NCBI RefSeq assembly: GCF_007741535.1
Contig: NZ_CP036525.1
Coordinates: forward strand, 558,001 to 622,000
Reading direction: 5' to 3'
Source of the DNA: Rubripirellula lacrimiformis
Lineage (GTDB): Bacteria; Planctomycetota; Planctomycetia; Pirellulales; Pirellulaceae
Length of the DNA: 64,000 nt
Shown here one piece after another: positions 57,892 to 64,000 of this stretch; the first letter of the stretch is position 1, and each line of letters opens with the position of its first letter. Made by a program: the position numbers and the translations under genes. Below the pieces are notes generated by a model. That model was given only the letters and a program-made list of their open reading frames with translations, ran no database searches and was not told the DNA's origin.

Positions 57892-58317
57892 CTACTCGGT
57901 TTCACGCAGCGATTGGTGGCATCGAACGCAACTGACCGTCAACTGGTGATAGGCCAGCGTGACGCCTTCGATGTTTTCTTTCTTTGCTTGGCGAATCACT
58001 TCGTCGGTCATGCGTTCAAACGACCGTAGATGTCCTCGGTAGCCTTCGAATCGACTTCGTGCGAAGCCTTCCACCTTGTTCAGCACACGCATCTTGTTCG
58101 CGTTGGCTTCGATCTCTGCAAAATCACCCATCGAAAGTCCTCGCAAGATTCCGGTGGAGTAGTCCAGTTTCTTTTTCATCCAGAAGTCCAGCGGTTTATC
58201 GCTGGTATCGGAGTGGTCCGAATCCGCGGTCGCTGCTGCTGGCGTTGTGGATTCCTCTTGCGCCACTGCAGCGCTGCAAAACATGATCGAAAACGTCAGC
58301 AAGAAAAGACTTCGCAT
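57892..58317 (-). CDS. Small exported cytochrome c, class II-like
   Basis: 141 residues from ATG 58317 (AGGA 8 nt upstream on the minus strand), signal peptide ending near AVAQ/EE. A helical domain follows with a single haem motif C130-VRC-H134 only seven residues from the C-terminus, the position seen in cytochromes c' and c556 (class II four-helix bundles). It may serve as electron carrier or bind small gases. Divergent from the P-type ATPase at 58584. Confidence 0.82.
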   Translation of the reverse strand: MRSLFLLTFSIMFCSAAVAQEESTTPAAATADSDHSDTSDKPLDFWMKKKLDYSTGILRGLSMGDFAEIEANANKMRVLNKVEGFARSRFEGYRGHLRSFERMTDEVIRQAKKENIEGVTLAYHQLTVSCVRCHQSLRETE

Positions 58318-58583
58318 CACAAAATTCCTGGTCATCAAGGTTCGGGTTGAAACGGTCGCTCGCTGACTTAGGCAAAGGTCATGCCGATGTTCCAATCCCG
58401 GGTATGCGACATTGCCTGCGTGCCTGACGGCACAGCGTGCAGATGTGCACGACATCGTGAGCGAAACGTCGGTCTGGTGGTCTTCGTTTCGATTGGTCCG
58501 GGGATTGCGAACGCTGCGTCCCTGGTTGCGAGATCGGGAATGATCGAGCCAAGGAAGTAGCCTCGCTGCGGAAGTACGCCACC

Positions 58584-61307
58584 ATGACCAATATTGCTTC
58601 GGACAATCCAACCTTGGCTGCCCCGCCGAAGCCACCTCACGCCGAATCCGTGTCCTCGATTCTGGCGACGATCAAGACATCCACCAATACCGGCCTCGAC
58701 AGTGCCGAAGTCTCTCGGCGATTAGCGAAGTTTGGTCCCAACACGATCCCGTCGTCCGATACGGTTCGCTGGCATCAAGTTCTGTTGCGGCAATTCACCG
58801 ACGTATTGATCGTGATCTTGGTGGTGGCTGGGTTGGTGTCTGTGGCGGTTGGCGAGGTCACCGATGCGATCGTGATCTTTGCGATCGTCTTGCTAAACGG
58901 ATTGTTGGGGTTTGTTCAAGAGTGGAAAGCGGAGCGATCGTTGGCTGCACTGCGCCAAATGTTGGCACCACGTTGCCGCGTGATACGCGACGCAAGCGAA
59001 ATGGAGATCGACGCTGCCGAATTGGTCCCTGGCGACATCGTGCAGATTGAAACGGGCGATCGTGTTCCAGCCGACCTGCGACTGACGCGATGCATGAACT
59101 TGCAGATCGACGAATCGGCGTTGACCGGCGAATCGGTAGCGGTCGATAAGTCGACGGATTCCATCGAAGCGACGACCGATTTGGCCGAACGGACCAACAT
59201 GGCGTGGACGGGAACCGCCGCCACCGCTGGGCGAGGCATCGGAGTCGTTGTGGCCACGGGCCAGAACACTGAATTTGGTCGGATCGCCAAGCTGACCGAA
59301 ACCATCGGACGCGACGCGACTCCGCTGCAACAGAAATTAAGTGTCCTTGGCAGGCAGCTTGGCGTCGCCGCCATCGTGATATCGATCGTCGTCGCCGTGA
59401 CCGGTTGGGTGATGGGCAAGCCGATGACGGAGATGTTCTTTACGGCTGTGTCGTTGGCGGTGGCCGTCGTCCCCGAAGGATTGCCCGCCGTGGTTACCCT
59501 GACGCTGGCACTTGGCGTGCGCGAGATGGTGCGTCGCAAGGCCCTGTTGCGTCGCTTGCGGGCGGCCGAGTCGCTCGGGTCGGCGACCGTCATCTGCACT
59601 GACAAAACGGGCACGCTGACGCAAAATCAAATGACAGTCCAACGAATCTGGTTGGCGGCTGGTGAAGTCGACGTGACAGGGGTCGGCTATGACCCCGCGG
59701 GGCACTTCGAATCGGCAGGACAAAAGATCGATTTTCGTGACCGCAGTGATTTGTTGGCTCTGTTGCATTCCGGCCTGCGATGCAACCACGCCCGGCTAGT
59801 CAAGAACGCCGATGGATGGCAACCGATCGGCGAACCGACCGAGTCAGCGATCGTCGTCGCGGCGCACAAAGCCTGGATTGATCCGCGTCAATGCGTCGAG
59901 CCAGTGGCCGAATTTTCGTTCACATCCAATCGAAAACGGATGACGGTGATCACGCAGGATCAAGGGCAGATGATCGCCGATGCAAAAGGGGCCCCCGAGA
60001 TACTGTTGCCGCTGTGCACTGACATTTTGGAGGGCCAGTCCCGTCGTCCCTTGACCGACCAGGATCATCAGAACATCACCGCGGCGATCGAAACGATGGC
60101 CGGGCGCGGACTGCGGACTCTGGCGATCGCCCGGCGAGAACTATCCGCCAGTGATCCGTGTGACGAAAGTGCCGTCGAGGACAGCATGACGCTGCTGGGG
60201 ATCGTTGGCATGATGGACCCGCCTCGGGCAGAGGTCCCCGACGCGATATCGCTGGCCAAGGCCGCGGGCATTCGGGTCTTCATGATTACCGGCGATTCGC
60301 CTGTGACCGCGACCGCCATCGCTCGGCAAATCGGTTTGCCAGTCGACCAAGCCGTGGTCGGCGGCGAACTGGATGCGATGGACGATCAGGCGTTGGGGAC
60401 CGCACTGGCTGGCGACGTCGTCTTCGCTCGCACCACGCCGGAACACAAGCTGCGGATCGTAAAACTGTTGCAGTCCCAAGGTCATATCGTCGGCATGACC
60501 GGCGACGGAGTGAACGATGCGCCGGCGCTGAAGAAGGCTGATATCGGAATCGCGATGGGAAAACGGGGCACCGATGTTGCCAAGGGAGCCGCGGATATCG
60601 TGCTGACCGACGACAACTTCAGTTCAATCATCGGTGCGGTCGAAGAGGGACGTCGGCAATATGACAACATTCAAAAGTTTGTTCGATACCTGTTGTCGTC
60701 CAATACCGGTGAAGTCGTCGCAATCTTTCTGAACATCTTGATGGGCGGACCACTGTTGTTTTTGCCTGTGCAAATTCTGTGGATGAACTTGGTCACCGAT
60801 GGGTTGACGGCCGTGGCGCTCGGATTGGAACCGTCTGAAAAGAACACCATGTACCGGCCTCCTCGACGACCCGATGAACCGGTGCTGACGAAGTCTGGGA
60901 TGGCAATGATCGCGGCATTAGGAACCTACGTCGGACTGGCATCGCTATGGCTGTTTCATCACTACTTGGACGATGCCGATCCGAGTTCGATCGCGATTGC
61001 CCAGACCGTCGCATTCACTGGCATCATCGTGGTTGAAAAAATCAACGTCCTGAATTTCCGTTCGTTAGGGGCACCGATTTGGACGGTCGGATTTTTGTCG
61101 AATCCTTGGGTGTTGTTGGCGATTGGAACCACGATCTCGCTTCAAATCGCGGCGGTCTATGTCCCTGTGATGCAGTCGGTCCTGCATACCGTTCCACTAT
61201 CGCTTGCCGATTGGGGGCTGATCGTCGTGGTCGCGATGCCGATCTTTGTGTTGGTGGAGATCATCAAAACATTCGCGTGGATGCGATCATCCACCGAGTC
61301 ATCTTGA
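58584..61307 (+). CDS. P2-type cation ATPase (Ca2+-ATPase-like)
   Basis: 907 residues. N-terminal cation-transporter domain, actuator motif ALTGESVAVDK, helix M4 with VPEGLPAVVTLTLALG (PEGLP is the calcium-site signature of P2A pumps), phosphorylation Asp340 in DKTGTLTQNQMT, and the hinge GDGVNDAPALKKADIGIAMG. The C-terminal domain has the remaining helices. Ca2+ or Mn2+ efflux is the usual role for this group; some prokaryotic relatives have uncertain ion preference. Starts at ATG 58584. Confidence 0.95.
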   Translation: MTNIASDNPTLAAPPKPPHAESVSSILATIKTSTNTGLDSAEVSRRLAKFGPNTIPSSDTVRWHQVLLRQFTDVLIVILVVAGLVSVAVGEVTDAIVIFAIVLLNGLLGFVQEWKAERSLAALRQMLAPRCRVIRDASEMEIDAAELVPGDIVQIETGDRVPADLRLTRCMNLQIDESALTGESVAVDKSTDSIEATTDLAERTNMAWTGTAATAGRGIGVVVATGQNTEFGRIAKLTETIGRDATPLQQKLSVLGRQLGVAAIVISIVVAVTGWVMGKPMTEMFFTAVSLAVAVVPEGLPAVVTLTLALGVREMVRRKALLRRLRAAESLGSATVICTDKTGTLTQNQMTVQRIWLAAGEVDVTGVGYDPAGHFESAGQKIDFRDRSDLLALLHSGLRCNHARLVKNADGWQPIGEPTESAIVVAAHKAWIDPRQCVEPVAEFSFTSNRKRMTVITQDQGQMIADAKGAPEILLPLCTDILEGQSRRPLTDQDHQNITAAIETMAGRGLRTLAIARRELSASDPCDESAVEDSMTLLGIVGMMDPPRAEVPDAISLAKAAGIRVFMITGDSPVTATAIARQIGLPVDQAVVGGELDAMDDQALGTALAGDVVFARTTPEHKLRIVKLLQSQGHIVGMTGDGVNDAPALKKADIGIAMGKRGTDVAKGAADIVLTDDNFSSIIGAVEEGRRQYDNIQKFVRYLLSSNTGEVVAIFLNILMGGPLLFLPVQILWMNLVTDGLTAVALGLEPSEKNTMYRPPRRPDEPVLTKSGMAMIAALGTYVGLASLWLFHHYLDDADPSSIAIAQTVAFTGIIVVEKINVLNFRSLGAPIWTVGFLSNPWVLLAIGTTISLQIAAVYVPVMQSVLHTVPLSLADWGLIVVVAMPIFVLVEIIKTFAWMRSSTESS

Positions 61308-61433
61308 ACCACGGGGTTGGCTGGGTTGTGCGTTACCGCACATCCACGTGGTGACTTTGCCGACATTTCCGGACTGGATCAAAAATTGCATTGTACGGCT
61401 GGCAACACTACTTTCAACCGAGGGGAACGAATC

Positions 61434-62486
61434 ATGTCGCAATCCATCACTGAACTGCTTGGCGAAGACGCCGACCGCTTGTTGTCGCACCAATGCCAAA
61501 CGATTCCACAGGAACACCTGCACATTCCCGGACCGGATTTTATGGAGCGTGTGGTTATTGACAGCGATCGCAATCAACGAGTGGTCAACAATTTGGCTAG
61601 GTTGTTCGGGCATGGGCGATTGGCGGGAACCGGATACGTTTCGATCTTGCCGGTGGATCAGGGCATCGAGCACTCGGCGGGAGCTTCGTTTGCACCCAAT
61701 CCTGAATACTTTGATCCCGCGAACATCGTACGCTTGGCGATCGAAGGCGGCTGCAATGCGGTGGCTTCGACGATCGGTGTTCTAGGGGCAGTGTCACGGC
61801 GGTATGCACACCGGATTCCGTTCTTGGTGAAGATCAATCACAACGAATTGCTTAGCTACCCCAATTCGTACGACCAAGTGATGTTTGCCAGCGTGGATCG
61901 GGCTTTCGATTTGGGGGCAGCCGCGGTTGGGGCAACGATCTATTTTGGATCGCCAGAATCACGTCGACAGATCGTCGAGGTCGCCGAAGCGTTCGAACGG
62001 GCTCATGAATTGGGCATGGCGACGGTGTTGTGGTGCTATTTGCGAAACCCTGGGTTCAAAACCGACCAAGACTATCACGCGTCGGCGGACCTGACCGGCC
62101 AAGCCAACCACCTAGGCGTGACATTGCAGGCCGACATCATCAAACAGAAGCTGCCTACCAACAACGGTGGGTACGTCGCGATCCAGTTCGGAAAGACTTC
62201 GTCATTGGTCTACAAGAAACTGACCACGGACCATCCGATCGATCTGTGTCGCTATCAGGTGGCCAATTGCTATATGGGACGTGTGGGGATGATCAATTCA
62301 GGCGGGGCGTCCTCGGGGGCATCCGATCTAGCGGATGCTGTGAAGACCGCTGTGATCAACAAACGGGCTGGCGGCACCGGATTGATTTCAGGTCGCAAGG
62401 CGTTTCAACGTCCGATGACCGAAGGCATCGAACTGCTAAACCAGATCCAAAACGTGTACCTGGATTCATCGATCACGATCGCATGA
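61434..62486 (+). CDS. fbaB: Class I fructose-bisphosphate aldolase (DhnA/FbaB type)
   Basis: 350 residues from ATG 61434 (AGGGGAA upstream). Schiff-base aldolase of the archaeal/E. coli FbaB type: [24 protein letters not shown] near residue 70, [26 protein letters not shown], and a C-terminal phosphate loop with [11 protein letters not shown] and [15 protein letters not shown]. It cleaves fructose 1,6-bisphosphate, or acts in the gluconeogenic direction, without a metal. The gene follows the P-type ATPase by 126 nt and has the same direction. Confidence 0.94.
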   Translation: MSQSITELLGEDADRLLSHQCQTIPQEHLHIPGPDFMERVVIDSDRNQRVVNNLARLFGHGRLAGTGYVSILPVDQGIEHSAGASFAPNPEYFDPANIVRLAIEGGCNAVASTIGVLGAVSRRYAHRIPFLVKINHNELLSYPNSYDQVMFASVDRAFDLGAAAVGATIYFGSPESRRQIVEVAEAFERAHELGMATVLWCYLRNPGFKTDQDYHASADLTGQANHLGVTLQADIIKQKLPTNNGGYVAIQFGKTSSLVYKKLTTDHPIDLCRYQVANCYMGRVGMINSGGASSGASDLADAVKTAVINKRAGGTGLISGRKAFQRPMTEGIELLNQIQNVYLDSSITIA

Positions 62487-62591
62487 CCGACGCTCTGGAA
62501 TTTTGACGAATTTCACCGCGGCGCAGGTTCGATCGCTGTCAGGACGGATCGGTGGCTTCTGTCCACCACGACACGCATTTCCCGTGCGTTG

Positions 62592-63641
62592 CTAAGCCGT
62601 CGGATGTCCCCATCGGTCGGATTGTTGGTTGGGTGGCGTGACCATGGATTCGGCGGTGTCGATGTGTGCAGTCAAAGCGGTGATGTAGGCCGCCCGTTCT
62701 TCGTCGCTGTTGAATTGCAGCGGTCGCTGAGTCCGCAAATCCAGCATGGATTGCATATGATGCGATTCCATGAATCGCGTCAGCCCGTCCAGCAGGTTAC
62801 GAATGACGTTGGGACCTTCGCGGTAGATCGCCGAGGTGACCATCGCGACATCGGCTCCCGACAGCAGCGTCTTGATCAAGTGATCGGCATGACCGATGCC
62901 ACCGCTAGCAGCTAACGGCATCGCCGGGCAATAGCTGTGGACTTGCATCAACATGTCCAACGATTCGGGTTCTTCGTCCGAACGGGTCAAACGCCATCGG
63001 CTGGCCAATTTTAGCGTGTCCAAACATAGGTCCACCGTCGGGGCGCGGCCGTGCAGCACCAACCCGGATGCTCCGGAAAGCAACTGACGGGCGACGTGCG
63101 GGATGCTGGTGAAGTTGCGGCTGACTTTGACGAACAGGGGAATCTGAATCGCTGCGTTGATATCACGGACCGCATCCCGAATGGTCGCCTCGATTTCGCC
63201 CGAACTTTCGTAATCCTCTGCGCGGCCATGGTGCACGTTCAATTCGATCGCCGCGGCGCCAGCAGCTTGCAGTTCGCCAGCAAAGTCCATCCAGCCGCCT
63301 GCGGTGAACCCATTCAAACTGGCGATGATCGGGATGTCTTGCAGCGTGCTTGCTCGGTTGACCAGTGCCAGATACGAGTCCGCGTCAGGGCAGGCCCAGT
63401 TGTGTTTGGTGCGTTGCGAATTGGCCATGATCGTCTTTTCATGATCCGTCACTGGGCGGCCAATCTTCAGACTCCAAGGTATCACCTGTTCTTCAAACAG
63501 TGACGGCAAGACGATTGCACCGGCGCCCGCGTTCTGCATCGCCAATCGAGTGTGCTCGTTCATCGACATCGGGCAAGCACCGACAATGACGGGCGAAGCT
63601 AAGCGTAGGCCGCCAAAGTTTGTGTTCAGCTGAAAGGGCAT
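62592..63641 (-). CDS. Dihydroorotate dehydrogenase-like flavoprotein
   Basis: 349 residues with the TIM-barrel start TNFGGLRLASPVIVGACPMS, the FMN region PIIASLNGF and LELNVHH, KVSRNF, and the C-terminal phosphate loop ASGGIGHADHLIKTLLSGADVAMVTSAIY. True PyrD is recognisable by an active-site Cys or Ser loop that I could not confirm. Proteins annotated DHOD-like often occur away from pyr genes, sometimes beside pyruvate:ferredoxin oxidoreductase, so the reaction is open. Confidence 0.85.
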   Translation of the reverse strand: MPFQLNTNFGGLRLASPVIVGACPMSMNEHTRLAMQNAGAGAIVLPSLFEEQVIPWSLKIGRPVTDHEKTIMANSQRTKHNWACPDADSYLALVNRASTLQDIPIIASLNGFTAGGWMDFAGELQAAGAAAIELNVHHGRAEDYESSGEIEATIRDAVRDINAAIQIPLFVKVSRNFTSIPHVARQLLSGASGLVLHGRAPTVDLCLDTLKLASRWRLTRSDEEPESLDMLMQVHSYCPAMPLAASGGIGHADHLIKTLLSGADVAMVTSAIYREGPNVIRNLLDGLTRFMESHHMQSMLDLRTQRPLQFNSDEERAAYITALTAHIDTAESMVTPPNQQSDRWGHPTA

Positions 63642-63676
63642 GACGAGATTCCTTGATCGGAGAAGAATAGGGGAGG

Positions 63677-64000
63677 TTAAAGCTGATCGGCGATTTGGTT
63701 TGATTGGGGGATTTCGATGACATGCTCGCGTTCGGAATCCGAAAGCGGCTGTTGATGGGACAGTTGATATTGAAGAACGCTTGGATCGGCATCCGAAGCG
63801 TCATCGCCGCGGGCGGACCGATCGGCAACACGTTGGAAAAGCGTTCGTCGATCGCTGCGGCAATCCAGGATCGCAAAGTCAACGCCCTGCCTTCGAGCCA
63901 GATCGTGAAATCGGTTGCGGTCGGCCTGCTTTAGAAACGTTGCGTCGATGATGACGCTGTAGCCGGCTTGCAAGATCGGGCCTGTCAGATCGATCAGCCT
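63677..64000 (-). CDS. AAA-type P-loop kinase, C-terminal part (5' end outside window)
   Basis: The frame is open to the right edge of the window, so the N-terminus with any P-loop is missing; 107 residues are visible. LIDLTGPILQAGYSVIIDATFLKQADRNRFHDLARRQGVDFAILDC is the pattern of the kinase half of fused aminoglycoside-phosphotransferase/ATP-binding proteins, where the DATF segment lies in the lid or base-binding region. The stop is 35 nt upstream of the DHOD-like gene in the same direction, suggesting one transcript. Confidence 0.75.
   Translation of the reverse strand, partial: RLIDLTGPILQAGYSVIIDATFLKQADRNRFHDLARRQGVDFAILDCRSDRRTLFQRVADRSARGDDASDADPSVLQYQLSHQQPLSDSEREHVIEIPQSNQIADQL

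Noticed and set aside
57519-57935. Possible pentapeptide-repeat protein (RANEV-type units)
   Set aside because: All frames across the 15-bp minisatellite are open; this one overlaps the end of the TerB-like gene and lacks a start signal. It is not the A(D/N)Lxx pentapeptide family.

Overview
The window looks like chromosomal DNA of a planctomycete of the Rhodopirellula/Pirellulaceae type. The evidence is a DUF1501 gene overlapping a DUF1549/DUF1553 gene, a giant PVC-type dehydrogenase with a planctomycete haem domain, a DUF1080 domain, an SHD1 domain protein, a formylglycine sulfatase, many secreted proteins, weak Shine-Dalgarno sites and moderate GC content. No rRNA, tRNA, CRISPR array, transposase or prophage gene was seen. 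Both window ends cut genes: endonuclease III at the left and an AAA-type kinase at the right.

Layout. 1-9 kb: nth (partial), a YbjT-like NAD(P)-binding protein, a secreted Asp-rich OB-like protein, DUF2254 and CNNM/CBS membrane proteins, a BON-MscS channel and an SHD1 protein. 9-19.5 kb: a gene-poor stretch with a fossil of a PfpI gene and a G-quadruplex motif, then a PAS sensor kinase, DJ-1/PfpI, MgtC, a cytosolic 21-Cys copper-storage-type protein and a 1861-residue CheB-CheR-PAS-kinase-receiver protein. 19.7-34.6 kb: a XylR-like regulator divergent from a co-directional run of DgcN-type (DUF1611) protein, dipeptide epimerase, beta-lactamase/VanX fusion, giant PVC dehydrogenase and N-acyl-D-amino-acid deacylase/beta-lactamase fusion. 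34.7-41.7 kb: DUF1501, DUF1549/1553, a secreted nitrilase, a beta-helix protein and an aquaporin. 42-50.3 kb: a two-component system, an iduronate-sulfatase-like sulfatase, a hexanucleotide repeat zone, a polyol/uronate dehydrogenase and an NCS1-like permease. 50.4-64 kb: UbiB-like kinase, a TPCP-type metal ATPase, a tandem universal stress protein, a methyltransferase, a small cytochrome, a Ca-type P-ATPase, a class I aldolase, a dihydroorotate-dehydrogenase-like protein and a kinase fragment.

The most coherent and interesting unit is 19.7-34.6 kb, read here as a regulated system for catabolism of D-amino acids and peptidoglycan peptides. Two separate genes fuse a serine beta-lactamase/DD-peptidase-type domain to a D-amino-acid-specific amidohydrolase (VanX-type dipeptidase; N-acyl-D-amino-acid deacylase). 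They are combined with a DUF1611/DgcN protein and an epimerase whose start and stop codons overlap. The regulator and the first catabolic gene are separated by a perfect 10-bp inverted repeat with a 21-bp centre-to-centre spacing, a good operator candidate. The right-hand 12 kb resembles a general stress/low-energy survival group (USP, P-type ATPases, class I aldolase, DHOD-like), a looser inference.

All functions are inferred from motifs and family knowledge read by eye; no alignment or database search was run.
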